Below, one piece after another: positions 48,084-56,836 of a stretch of 64,000 bases of DNA; the first letter of the stretch is position 1; every line of letters begins with the position of its first letter. The stretch is from Candidatus Marsarchaeota archaeon (GTDB lineage: Archaea > Micrarchaeota > Micrarchaeia > Micrarchaeales > Micrarchaeaceae). Below the pieces are notes generated by a model, which saw only the letters and a list, made by a program, of their open reading frames with translations, was not told the DNA's origin and did no database searches. The translations under genes and the position numbers were made by a program. The DNA is taken from contig JAMCZQ010000006.1 in assembly GCA_023485295.1 (NCBI GenBank), positions 1-64,000 on the forward strand, in the 5' to 3' direction.

Positions 48084-49502
48084 CTAGACGTTGAAAAGAC
48101 CCATTAATATGGATGGGAACACCCCAAACAGGAATATGGATGCAGCTAAAAGCACATACGCTGCAGTTGCTTCAAATGGAACCTTTGAAATGCTCTGGCT
48201 CGTTTCCTTTGTTGAAAGAAACGACCTGTTTACAACCCAGTACAGGTAGAACCCTACGACCATTATGCTGAACAACGGGATTATTCCGTATATTCCGAAG
48301 CTTTTTATTGCGCCTATAAATACCAGAACGTCTGCTATGAATCCTGCAGTAAGCGGGATTCCAGTAGATGCAAACACTGCTATCAGGAACGAATACGCCG
48401 AGCCCATAGCGTCCTTTACTACGCCCTTGAGCACACTTATATTCCTTTCTCCAAATGCTATTTCTATGCCCCCGATTATTGCAAACGTAAGTGCTATGAC
48501 GAGGCCATGTGCCAGCATCAGGTAAATTGCGCCGTCGGTGCCGAACGAATTCAGGGATGCAATGCCTATTAGTATTATGCCAGCCTCTACCATGCTCGTA
48601 TAAGCGGCAATCTTTTTCAGATCCGCTTGCCGCATAGCTACAAAGGCAGCATAGAACGCAGATATGCCGCCAATGGCAAATGCGTATTTAGAGAAGTCTG
48701 ATGACACAGACAGCATTGAAAATAGAAGCAGCATTCCATATGCACCGAACTTTGAAAGAACGCCTGCAATAACCATTGAGCCCTGCGTGGGTGCACTGGC
48801 ATACGCATTGCTTATCCACGAATGGAACGGGAATATGGGCATTTTTACCATAAAGGCTATGAAGAACAGCGCAAATATCATGGCCTGTATGCCCTGCGGT
48901 ATCATGTATGAATGGGCAGTTATGTAGGATATGCTGAAAGAATGCACAGGGGTATAGAAATAAATCATCATTATGCTGAACAGCAGAAGCGCGCTGGCAA
49001 AAATAGAATACACCAGGTAGGCGTTTGCCGCATGCTTAGCCTGCCCCTGCCCAAAAGAGCTTATCATGAAGTATGCAGCTATCACGCCCACGTCCCAGAA
49101 TATGTAGAATATGAACAGGTTGCCAGATGCGAAAAGGCCAATGGCAGAAAGCTCAAAGAGCATTATTAACGGATATAGGTTTTTGCTATTTTCGAATTTG
49201 CTTGATTTGACTATTGTAGCGCATAGCGAGACTATGGCGGCAAGCAGTATGAGTATGATTTGCACAGGCGCAGCGGTGAATGCAAGGTCTATGCCAAATT
49301 GGCTTATGTAGCTTACGGATTCTATGGAATTCAAAAAGCCGTGCACCTCGAGCCCGTAGTATACAAGAACGATTGAGAGTACGAGCACTATTCCTGAGAA
49401 TATGATTGCGAGCCTCTTCGCTGTCGCGTAATTCCTAGGAGCGTACGCTGCCAATACGCCAAATGCAGCTACAATCAAGATCAGGAATATTAAAGGCAGC
49501 AT
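48084..49502 (-). CDS. nuoM: NADH-quinone-oxidoreductase-type subunit NuoM
   Basis: A 472-residue antiporter-like subunit. NLFIFYIFWDVGVIAAYFMI, FHSWISNAYASAPTQGSMVIAGVLSKFGAYGML, MRQADLKKIAAYTSMVEAGIILIG and GIPLTAGFIADVLVF mark the pump core shared by NuoL/M/N. Five-base gap from nuoL. Confidence 0.94.
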   Translation of the reverse strand: MLPLIFLILIVAAFGVLAAYAPRNYATAKRLAIIFSGIVLVLSIVLVYYGLEVHGFLNSIESVSYISQFGIDLAFTAAPVQIILILLAAIVSLCATIVKSSKFENSKNLYPLIMLFELSAIGLFASGNLFIFYIFWDVGVIAAYFMISSFGQGQAKHAANAYLVYSIFASALLLFSIMMIYFYTPVHSFSISYITAHSYMIPQGIQAMIFALFFIAFMVKMPIFPFHSWISNAYASAPTQGSMVIAGVLSKFGAYGMLLLFSMLSVSSDFSKYAFAIGGISAFYAAFVAMRQADLKKIAAYTSMVEAGIILIGIASLNSFGTDGAIYLMLAHGLVIALTFAIIGGIEIAFGERNISVLKGVVKDAMGSAYSFLIAVFASTGIPLTAGFIADVLVFIGAIKSFGIYGIIPLFSIMVVGFYLYWVVNRSFLSTKETSQSISKVPFEATAAYVLLAASIFLFGVFPSILMGLFNV

Positions 49503-49506
49503 TTAC

Positions 49507-51282
49507 TCATCTTATCAAAAGCAAAATTATTATTATGCCGGCAACCAGAGCCGCGATGTAGACGTTTGTGGATCCGTTTACTGACTTGCGCATCAGGCTT
49601 GAAAGCTTAAGCACCCCACTACCGCCTGCGCTGAAAAATCCATATATGAGCTCGTCGAGCACTTCTATTCCCTCTGCAAAATATAAGACAGCTTTCGCTA
49701 GAAACGCATATGATGCGTTGACTGCTACACTATTGAATAGTATGTAATACGCCTTTTTCTTTATGGTGCCGGTGGGCTTTGCCAAGACAAATAGCTTGTA
49801 GGATATGAAGAGCCCCACGGCTATGGCTATGCTTTCTATTATGGAAGCTGCAATGCCTATCCCTGAAGCTGCGTAGTCATAGGATGCTGCAATGCCGTTC
49901 ACATACAACAGGCTTATCGCAGCAATTATTACGAATGCCGATGTTGTTGCACCTGCTATCAGCATTGTTTTTGGCAGGTCGCGATACGCAGTCCTCAGGC
50001 CTGACTCCTGCTTTAACGGAGCGCGCCTTGAATGAAGGAAAATCCACCTGAATATGTAAGCGCTTGTGGCAAAGTCTATCACAAGAAGCAGCAGGTACAC
50101 ATATATGTTCGACTGTGCACTTGTTTCTATGGCAACCTTGCCAAAGAAGCCGCTAAGCGGGAATATGCCGGCTATGGAAAGCACACCTATGAGCATTGGT
50201 ATGTATAGGAGCTTGTTGTACCTTGAGCCGAACGATTTATAGATATCCTCGCTTTCCCCGTTTGCTCGCATTATGGACCCTGCGCTCATGAAAAGAAGCG
50301 CCTTATAAAATGCCTGCACTATGAAAAACAGTATAGCAGCGGCAATTGCACCCATTCCTACTGCAACGAACATGAGGCCCAGGTCCTCTATCGTAGAATA
50401 TGCAAGAATGCGCTTTATGTGGTGCGAGGATATCGCATTCGAGGCGCCTATGAATGCAGAGATCAGGCCTATGGCAAGTATTACTTCCAACAGGCCAGCC
50501 TTAAGGAACAGGGGAAACAGGACTATTGCCAGGAAAACGCCAGCTTTAACCATAGTTGAAGAGTGCAAAAACGCAGACACTGGCGTGGGGCCTTCCATGG
50601 CGTCTGCTAGCCATTCATGAAACGGGAATTGCGCGGATTTGGTGAAGATGGCTACGAGTATGAGGCCCATTGCAATGGGCAGCACTGTGCTCTCCGGAGC
50701 TGCGATTATTGAGCTGAAATTGAAAGTGCCGTATGCAACCCATATCAAAAGCATTCCAGAAAGCATTGCAATGTCGCCAATTATTACAGTTGTTATCGCT
50801 TTCCTTGCAGCTGTTGGCGCCTTTTCCTTGCCATACCAGAACCCTATGAGCAAGTAGCTCGTTATGCCAAGCATTTCCCAGCCTATGAACATGGTTATGA
50901 AATTTGCCGACATTGCAAAGACCATCATTGCGGCTGCGAATATGCCCATCTCGAAATAGAACCGCGGTTTTTCCGTATTCACGCTTATGAACCCGATGGA
51001 GTACAGCAGTATTAGCGGGGTTATTATGCCAACGAGCCAGAGCAGCACTAGGTTAAACGGAAGCATGGAAACAGCTATGTGGTATGTGAAAGGCTTTATG
51101 GAAAACCACACGATTTGCTGGAATGCAACAATTTTCCCAAATGTAATGTACAGTATAAGCGCTAGGCTGCCCAAGCTTCCGGCAAGCGTTACCGGGCCTG
51201 CATATCTGGAATTGCGGCCGCTTAGCAGCGCCGCTATGATTGATGCAAGGACTAGCGGCGCAATAGCTATCAGGCCGAACAT
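49507..51282 (-). CDS. nuoL: NADH-quinone-oxidoreductase-type subunit NuoL
   Basis: A 591-residue subunit, the longest antiporter homologue, with C-terminal extension as in NuoL (lateral helix region, from about 460). Key segments: MFIGWEMLGITSYLLIGFW, FPFHEWLADAMEGPTPVSAFLHSSTMVKAGVFL, SHHIKRILAYSTIEDLGLMF and GIFPLSGFFGKVAI. One base from nuoK. Confidence 0.95.
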   Translation of the reverse strand: MFGLIAIAPLVLASIIAALLSGRNSRYAGPVTLAGSLGSLALILYITFGKIVAFQQIVWFSIKPFTYHIAVSMLPFNLVLLWLVGIITPLILLYSIGFISVNTEKPRFYFEMGIFAAAMMVFAMSANFITMFIGWEMLGITSYLLIGFWYGKEKAPTAARKAITTVIIGDIAMLSGMLLIWVAYGTFNFSSIIAAPESTVLPIAMGLILVAIFTKSAQFPFHEWLADAMEGPTPVSAFLHSSTMVKAGVFLAIVLFPLFLKAGLLEVILAIGLISAFIGASNAISSHHIKRILAYSTIEDLGLMFVAVGMGAIAAAILFFIVQAFYKALLFMSAGSIMRANGESEDIYKSFGSRYNKLLYIPMLIGVLSIAGIFPLSGFFGKVAIETSAQSNIYVYLLLLVIDFATSAYIFRWIFLHSRRAPLKQESGLRTAYRDLPKTMLIAGATTSAFVIIAAISLLYVNGIAASYDYAASGIGIAASIIESIAIAVGLFISYKLFVLAKPTGTIKKKAYYILFNSVAVNASYAFLAKAVLYFAEGIEVLDELIYGFFSAGGSGVLKLSSLMRKSVNGSTNVYIAALVAGIIIILLLIR

Positions 51283-51283
51283 T

Positions 51284-51589
51284 TTATTCCCTTAGTTTCT
51301 CCAGCCTTTGCACGTCCAGGCTGGTCTCGCTTCTTACAAGATATTTGTAGAACACTATTATCACAACGATTTCTGCTGCTGCAATGCTCCATATTGAGAA
51401 AAGCAATGGAAGGATTGCTGCCTGCGCGGAAGTATTGAAATAAAAGAATGTGACTGCAAGCAGGGCGGCTGCCATGAGTACGGCTTCTACGCTTAGCAGC
51501 ATTATGACTACATTCCTGCTTGAGGCTAGCCCAGCCACGCCCAGGGAGAATATCGCGAATGCAACTATTATCAGCACGTTTTCAATCAT
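51284..51589 (-). CDS. nuoK: NADH-quinone-oxidoreductase-type subunit NuoK
   Basis: A 101-residue three-helix subunit. The family pattern FSLGVAGLASSRNVVIMLLSVEAVLMAAALLAV (in parts) has the conserved Glu in the second helix (LLSVEAVL). The start overlaps the nuoJ stop by four bases (ATGA). Confidence 0.93.
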   Translation of the reverse strand: MIENVLIIVAFAIFSLGVAGLASSRNVVIMLLSVEAVLMAAALLAVTFFYFNTSAQAAILPLLFSIWSIAAAEIVVIIVFYKYLVRSETSLDVQRLEKLRE

Positions 51590-52068
51590 TTCATCCTGCC
51601 TATCTGCCTAAACATCAGTATAGCTGAAATGCTAATGCCAAAAAGCATTAGAGTTATGATGTAAAACTGCGCTATGTAGTTCTTCAGCCCATAGGTGATC
51701 TGGGGCGGCCCGAAAATGTTTGAATTTTGGGAAGCCGGCCTGAGCGAAAGCAATGGTATGGACAGAGCAACGAACAATACAAGGAAAATTATTACCAGTG
51801 CTAGCTTGTTCGTATGCTTGAACCTTGAAAAGCTTGCAGAGGCTACGCCTACGAGCGCATACGTTGAAATGCCTCCGACAAGTATGAAAAGCTGTATGAT
51901 TGCAAGCAGTGGCTGCTGAAGCACCAGAAAAAGCGCAGAATTTAGCACAAATGCAATTGTCAACGCAAGAACCGCATGAAGGAGCTGCCTGAAAATGAAT
52001 ATGCAGGCTATCGCTGACAGCTCTGCGGCTGCAATTATTACAGCTGTATACAAAGTTATGGCGTCCAT
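51586..52068 (-). CDS. nuoJ: NADH-quinone-oxidoreductase-type subunit NuoJ
   Basis: A 160-residue five-helix subunit, with LHAVLALTIAFVLNSALFLVLQQPLLAIIQLFILVGGISTYAL (in parts) typical of NuoJ helix 3 (unwound pi-bulge region). Seven bases after nuoI, overlapping nuoK. ATG 52068. Confidence 0.9.
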   Translation of the reverse strand: MDAITLYTAVIIAAAELSAIACIFIFRQLLHAVLALTIAFVLNSALFLVLQQPLLAIIQLFILVGGISTYALVGVASASFSRFKHTNKLALVIIFLVLFVALSIPLLSLRPASQNSNIFGPPQITYGLKNYIAQFYIITLMLFGISISAILMFRQIGRMK

Positions 52069-52075
52069 CTAAATC

Positions 52076-52441
52076 TTACTGCAAATCCTCAGGCCTGCGT
52101 ACGTATTCCCGCCTGTCATATGCTTCGAAATTATAGTCTTTTGTAAGTATGAGGCATTGCGGAGGGCACACTTCTTCGCAAAGCGCACAGAAAAGGCACC
52201 TCTCCAGATTTATCTGCGGCATCTTTTTTGTGCCTTTGTCAGTTTCTATGTCGACCATGTCAATCGTCTGGTTTGGGCATATCCTTGCGCAGGCGGCACA
52301 GCTTATGCAAGTCTTCATGTCCAGCTTGTGTATGCCCCTGTAGTTGTCTGCAAGGTCGTCCCTTTCTTCAGGGTACTGCAGCGTAGCAGGCTTCTCAAGC
52401 AGCTGCTTGCCGACTTTGTATACGCCTTTCAGTATGCTCAT
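52076..52441 (-). CDS. nuoI: Two-[4Fe-4S] ferredoxin-type subunit NuoI
   Basis: A 121-residue iron-sulfur subunit. Two clusters: Cys45, 48, 51, 55 in CISCAACARIC followed by P, and Cys82, 85, 88, 92 in CLFCALCEEVC followed by P. It passes electrons toward quinone. ATG 52441 follows the nuoH stop by one base; GTGG upstream is its ribosome site. It is the only soluble-arm-type subunit in this cluster. Confidence 0.94.
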   Translation of the reverse strand: MSILKGVYKVGKQLLEKPATLQYPEERDDLADNYRGIHKLDMKTCISCAACARICPNQTIDMVDIETDKGTKKMPQINLERCLFCALCEEVCPPQCLILTKDYNFEAYDRREYVRRPEDLQ

Positions 52442-52442
52442 T

Positions 52443-53495
52443 TTACCACGCAAATATCATATATGCAGCAAAAAGGTTTATTACAGCCAACGGTATGAAA
52501 TAAAGCCACCCTATCCTAAGCAGCCTGTCAAGGCGCATCCTAACCGTAGTGGCCCTTATGATAATTATGAACACTGTCAGTATTATCACCTTTATCATTA
52601 TCCATGCAAATGGAGGCAGCACAGGACCGTTCCACCCGCCCAGAAATAGTATTGATATTAAAAGCGTACCTACAAACATGCGCGTATAGTCAAGGAACAG
52701 CGCCAAGCCGTAATAAGGCGCACTTACGTCCGTAAGCCATCCAGCTATCAATTCGTTGTCGGCTTCCCTCAGGTCGAACGGCGGGCGCTCAAGCTCTGCC
52801 AGCATTATTATGAAGAACAGGACGAAGCCTATTGGCAATAGCACTGCATACCATAATGAGGACTGGTCTTTTACTATGCTCATGAAGGAAAAGCTTCCAG
52901 AAGCCAAAGCGATCGAAGCTATCACTAATATGAGCGGTATTTCATAGCTCAGGAACATCATCACGGACCTCTGCGCGCTTATCGAGCCGAACTTGTTCCC
53001 GCTGGTCCAGCCCGCAAGGAACAGCATGAACGGCATTGTTGAAAGCACCAGAAAAACCGCAACGAGCGCTACGCCTGTGTCTATCCCGACAAAAGAGCTT
53101 GTAATTGGTATGAATGCAAGGGCAAAAACAAACATGGCGTATATCGTTGGCAGCACCATTCCGAAAAGCGGATTGTCAGCGTTCTTAGGCACTACCTGCT
53201 CCTTGGTTATAAGCTTTACAAGATCTGCCATGTTCTGCAGAATTCCGAACGGCCCGACATATGTGGGCCCGTGCCTCGATTGCACCCTGCCCATTATCTT
53301 CCTTTCGCCCCATCCGAACATATATACAAAAAGCGATATCAGTATAACAAGCAATATGGCAAATATTACGAAGCTTATCAGAAATGAAAGCACATCCGCA
53401 ACTGCATGCGGCATTATTGGCTGCAAGGCATTATAGATTGCATAATAAAAGTGACCTATAAAGCTAGAACTTACCTTTAGCAAGCCAAACACCAC
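52443..53495 (-). CDS. nuoH: NADH-quinone-oxidoreductase-type subunit NuoH
   Basis: A 350-residue membrane subunit forming the quinone site with NuoB/D. ERKIMGRVQSRHGPTYVGPFGILQNMADLVKLITKE (in parts), SSLWYAVLLPIGFVLFFIIMLAELERPPFDLREADNELIAGW match NuoH. Start is GTG 53495. First gene of the cluster: its promoter is in the 58-bp gap shared with the plus-strand gene, so nuoA, B, C and D are not encoded next to it. Confidence 0.95.
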   Translation of the reverse strand: MVFGLLKVSSSFIGHFYYAIYNALQPIMPHAVADVLSFLISFVIFAILLVILISLFVYMFGWGERKIMGRVQSRHGPTYVGPFGILQNMADLVKLITKEQVVPKNADNPLFGMVLPTIYAMFVFALAFIPITSSFVGIDTGVALVAVFLVLSTMPFMLFLAGWTSGNKFGSISAQRSVMMFLSYEIPLILVIASIALASGSFSFMSIVKDQSSLWYAVLLPIGFVLFFIIMLAELERPPFDLREADNELIAGWLTDVSAPYYGLALFLDYTRMFVGTLLISILFLGGWNGPVLPPFAWIMIKVIILTVFIIIIRATTVRMRLDRLLRIGWLYFIPLAVINLFAAYMIFAW

Positions 53496-53553
53496 ACTTA
53501 TATTGCACCGAATTTTTATAACACTTGCGCAACAATATATTTTATGTGTTTAT

Positions 53554-53817
53554 ATGTTGAGCAGCAAAGCCGCAATGGTAATATCGAAGGGCAGCGTCAA
53601 GATAAGGGTCAAAAGGGCAGGCATGCTGCAGATGATAACGTTTTCGGTGAAGCGCGTAGAGATAGGAGGCGCAAAGTTCGTCGAGCTTTATAGCAGCAGG
53701 CACATAGAGCTTGACGAGCTCGCCAGAATCGCAAATGATGTTGGGCTGCCGGTAGAGGCGGAGGATAAAAGGGCATTCCCGAAGGGCACAGGCGCAAAGG
53801 ATTTTATAGGGCTATAG
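53554..53817 (+). CDS. Small protein of unknown function
   Basis: An 87-residue, likely beta-rich soluble protein that I do not recognise: VISKGSVKIRVKRAGMLQMITFSVKRVEIGGAKFVELYSS, read in parts, then a short helix and a basic end (EDKRAFPKGTGAKDFIGL). ATG 53554 with TATA-like ATATATTTTAT about 15-25 bases before it, so probably leaderless or with a very short leader. It shares the divergent gap with nuoH. Confidence 0.65.
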   Translation: MLSSKAAMVISKGSVKIRVKRAGMLQMITFSVKRVEIGGAKFVELYSSRHIELDELARIANDVGLPVEAEDKRAFPKGTGAKDFIGL

Positions 53818-53822
53818 CTGCG

Positions 53823-55532
53823 CTATATGTAAAAGTTTGCGAGTGTCAAAAATCCGACGGCCTTGTGCACCGTGTTGTTATACATGTATGTCATGTTCAT
53901 GTTGTAGACTGTCTCTGTAGCGCTCACCTGTATCGGAGTTGATAGCGAAGCGCAAGCGAAGCTTAGCTGAACGCTTGCGTTATGCACTACTGTTGCATTT
54001 ATTTTCGTGGAAGGCTGCACATTGGAATCGCTGCACGACACGTTTAATATCCTTATCTGGCCCGGGAGTTTGTTTGTTATGACTGCAGACGCTTTGCCAG
54101 AGCTGTAATTGAAGCTTTTGAATGTGCAATTTATTGGTGTACTGCCGAAATTGCATGTGCTGGTTATCTTAGGGGTCCATTTAGCATAGGCGCTGGTTAG
54201 ATTGAGCTTATACATAAGCTCTGCTGCGTTAAGCATTGCATAGGGTATGGTTGTGCGGTTTACGAAAGAGAATACTGTAAGGTTATAATTTGGGGTTGCT
54301 GCAACCGACTTTACCAGGCTGAGGTTGACGAATTCGGCGGAATTTTGGACGTACGCATATGAGCATGTGCTGAAGCCTGTTGAATTGTTTAGGTATACGA
54401 ATCCGTTGCAAGTGAAATTCTTTGATATGTTAATAGAAGGATGCGATGAGAATATTGTTGCAAAACTGCCGGCATTGTTCTGGAAAAGCCTGTATGTTGA
54501 ATAATTTGCTCTTGAGACTCCGACAGCCAGCCCTATCGTTGTAGAATTTATATAGCTGAAATTGTCAAGCTTTGTGTTTATTGCATTGTATGAATCTGCA
54601 AGGCTTTTCAGTTTTTGGTATTCTGAGGAGCTATAATTCTGCGCGACAACGTTTGCGCATGTTACATGCAGGCTGGAATTGTCATATACTGCAATCTTTG
54701 TCCAGCCGCCGCTTGAAAAACTGCACATGCTAGTCGTGTTGCTTATTTTCATGTACTGGACTTGATTGCCTGAAATGTTCATTTCATTGCCATGCAAACT
54801 GAACGTAGATTCGATAGCCTTTATGTCGGAATTGTTAAGCTCGCCCTCAAGCCAAAGCCCATACGCAGAGCTCCCGTTAGAGTATGTGGAATATACTCCG
54901 TTGGCTATGCTTGCCACGTTTGACAGGTCAAAAAGCATCTTTGACACTATGGATGGGGCCTGGCTTATGAACCTTAGGAATGTGCTTTGGTTGTATGTAA
55001 GGCCGGCAACAGAGACAAAGGCCATGCCTTTTGGGAATATGGAGAAGCTTAGCGTATTGTTTAAGCCGTTGTAAGGCAAGAATTCATACAGATTCGGCGT
55101 TTGCGGAGGCCTGACATGTATTTGCAGGCTTGCCTGCGTTACGGAACTATTCGAAATATCCATTATGTGGCCAGGATCAGCTATGACGGAAAAGTTGTAT
55201 GTGCCGTTTGCACCATAAATGTAGCTCTGGTTTATGTATGCGTGCTGATGCGGAGGTATGGACACGTTGTAATACTTTATGCCTTGCGCGTCCATGTAGA
55301 ACCCGACCTGCATGCCCTTTACGTAAGTGCTTCCAGTGTTATTTATGAGTATTTGGAATGTGGTAAAATTGAATGGGTATGTCGCGTTTGGATTATAGTT
55401 CAGCGGCAGCATTGAAACTTTTATTTCGTATGCGCCGTTTGGCGGAATTATGAGCAATATAGCTATGAAAACCGCTATGGTCACGACTATTGCTATGGCA
55501 CCGTATACCAGCACATTTTTGTTGATTGGCAT
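53823..55532 (-). CDS. Large membrane-anchored glycosylated surface protein, unknown
   Basis: A 569-residue protein with an N-terminal membrane helix (VLVYGAIAIVVTIAVFIAILLIIPP, about 5-29) and a long Ser/Thr/Asn-rich exterior with dozens of N-x-S/T sites and about ten Cys. Early part (KVSMLPLNYNPNATYPFNFTTFQILINNTGSTYVKGMQVGFYM, in parts) is an Ig-like/CARDB-like strand pattern. The type is similar to the products at 10819, 34216 and 59193. Function unknown; probably part of the cell envelope. Confidence 0.75.
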   Translation of the reverse strand: MPINKNVLVYGAIAIVVTIAVFIAILLIIPPNGAYEIKVSMLPLNYNPNATYPFNFTTFQILINNTGSTYVKGMQVGFYMDAQGIKYYNVSIPPHQHAYINQSYIYGANGTYNFSVIADPGHIMDISNSSVTQASLQIHVRPPQTPNLYEFLPYNGLNNTLSFSIFPKGMAFVSVAGLTYNQSTFLRFISQAPSIVSKMLFDLSNVASIANGVYSTYSNGSSAYGLWLEGELNNSDIKAIESTFSLHGNEMNISGNQVQYMKISNTTSMCSFSSGGWTKIAVYDNSSLHVTCANVVAQNYSSSEYQKLKSLADSYNAINTKLDNFSYINSTTIGLAVGVSRANYSTYRLFQNNAGSFATIFSSHPSINISKNFTCNGFVYLNNSTGFSTCSYAYVQNSAEFVNLSLVKSVAATPNYNLTVFSFVNRTTIPYAMLNAAELMYKLNLTSAYAKWTPKITSTCNFGSTPINCTFKSFNYSSGKASAVITNKLPGQIRILNVSCSDSNVQPSTKINATVVHNASVQLSFACASLSTPIQVSATETVYNMNMTYMYNNTVHKAVGFLTLANFYI

Positions 55533-55593
55533 AACCAGATCACTGTGGCCTTTTTGTTTAAGTTTTTTAGCTTTTTATCCGTTTCCGTTTATT

Positions 55594-56055
55594 TTACCTT
55601 TTCCTTATCTCCTTTATTACCGTTATGACCTTGTCCTTTATCGGGTCTATTTCCTTGGAGAAATACTCGTTTATCCATGCCTCAGGGTCATATTTGCCTG
55701 CAACGCCCTGCAACGACATGTAATACCTGCTTTTCGCATGCGCTATTATGCTTGCGTTTTGGAGCTGCAGTAGATGGTATCTCAGGGTCTTTTCATTTAT
55801 TGGAGCCCATGTCTTGCTTATGTATTCCGACAGCTCCGCAACTGTGGGGTCTTTGCGCTCCTGGAACTGGAAGTACAGCATGGCATCAAGCACATAGACT
55901 GCGCTTAGCCTGCTTTCACCAGGATTTATTACTCCCAGTGCCAGCGCAAGCCAGCGTACCATTGCACGGCGTGTTTCCACAACTTCGCCAGTTATCGAGA
56001 GGTTCCTTAGTATTATCTCCCTTTCTATAAGCTTCGATTCGTTAAGCTGTGCCAT
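55594..56055 (-). CDS. Helix-turn-helix protein, likely regulator
   Basis: A 153-residue protein. A helical N-terminal part is followed by ERKDPTVAELSEYISKTWAPINEKTLRYHLLQLQNASIIAHAKSRYYMSLQG (in parts), a winged helix with recognition helix NEKTLRYHLLQLQNASI. It precedes the surface-protein gene on the same strand (61-bp gap), which may be its target (inference). Confidence 0.68.
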   Translation of the reverse strand: MAQLNESKLIEREIILRNLSITGEVVETRRAMVRWLALALGVINPGESRLSAVYVLDAMLYFQFQERKDPTVAELSEYISKTWAPINEKTLRYHLLQLQNASIIAHAKSRYYMSLQGVAGKYDPEAWINEYFSKEIDPIKDKVITVIKEIRKR

Positions 56056-56126
56056 TTTATCTCATTGCAGTTTTATTAATTAAAGCTATAAATTACTTAA
56101 CATTTGAATTATGTAAGGTGTTTTAT

Positions 56127-56519
56127 ATGGGCGACATGCAGTTGGAAGCAAGTTTCGAGCCTGAATCGTTAAAGGCGTTTTCAAAGAACGAAGTCACGAT
56201 GGAGGTAAGCGTAGAGAACACGGAAGATTCTAATTTGTACTGGGGCGAATGCGAGATTTCCACAAAACCGCCTTTGTCGCTTGCACACGACATGCAGCTT
56301 GATACTGGGCGCATGCGCATTGGCATACTAAGGCCGAACTCAAAAATCAAAAAGCCAGTCAAGCTGTACACACTGCCGAACAATTTTCCTGAAGAATACC
56401 CGATAAAGATAATCGTGTACCTGTACGACGTTGACGGCGCCATACACAAGAGGCTTGAGCTTAACAAGTCTATAAGCTGCATACAGGCAGGCAAGGAAGA
56501 CGCAAAGGCCCATGTTTAA
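56127..56519 (+). CDS. Protein of unknown function
   Basis: A 130-residue, strand-rich soluble protein: QLEASFEPESLKAFSKNEVTMEVSVENTEDSNLYWGECEI, then GRMRIGILRPNSKIKKPVKLYTLPNNF and YPIKIIVYLYDVDGAIHKRLELNKSI. The pattern suggests an Ig-like beta sandwich lacking a signal peptide. ATG 56127 is chosen because AAGGTG lies seven bases upstream; a longer frame from 56049 has low coding quality. It overlaps the acylphosphatase stop by four bases. Confidence 0.7.
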   Translation: MGDMQLEASFEPESLKAFSKNEVTMEVSVENTEDSNLYWGECEISTKPPLSLAHDMQLDTGRMRIGILRPNSKIKKPVKLYTLPNNFPEEYPIKIIVYLYDVDGAIHKRLELNKSISCIQAGKEDAKAHV

Positions 56520-56788
56520 GCGATTATTTCGAAAGACGAGTATTGCCTTGTTTCTTTTATCTTTCTCGTTTCGATGTTTTTTACTTCCATTCCGCCAGGC
56601 ACGCTAATGCTTATCGCATTTTTGAACATCTCAAACTTTTCCGGAGTGCATGCAGCAACAACTTCAACGCTGCCGTCTGGCATGTTCCTCGCATAACCTT
56701 TCACGGACATCTCTGATGCGATTCCTTTTATAAAAGCCCTATAGCCAACCCCCTGCACGAACCCGTGGATTTTCAGCAGATAATGCAT
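56516..56788 (-). CDS. acyP: Acylphosphatase
   Basis: A 90-residue enzyme that hydrolyses acyl phosphates. The catalytic pattern KIHGFVQGVGYRAFIKGIASEMSVKGYARNMPDGSVEVVAAC (in parts) has the Arg in GYRAF and the Asn in ARNMPDGSVE. Length and pattern are normal. Convergent with the 56127 gene; divergent from the pilin-like gene. Confidence 0.94.
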   Translation of the reverse strand: MHYLLKIHGFVQGVGYRAFIKGIASEMSVKGYARNMPDGSVEVVAACTPEKFEMFKNAISISVPGGMEVKNIETRKIKETRQYSSFEIIA

Positions 56789-56836
56789 GGATATATTTGG
56801 GCATCACTATTTAAAATTTGTAAGGCATAACAAATT

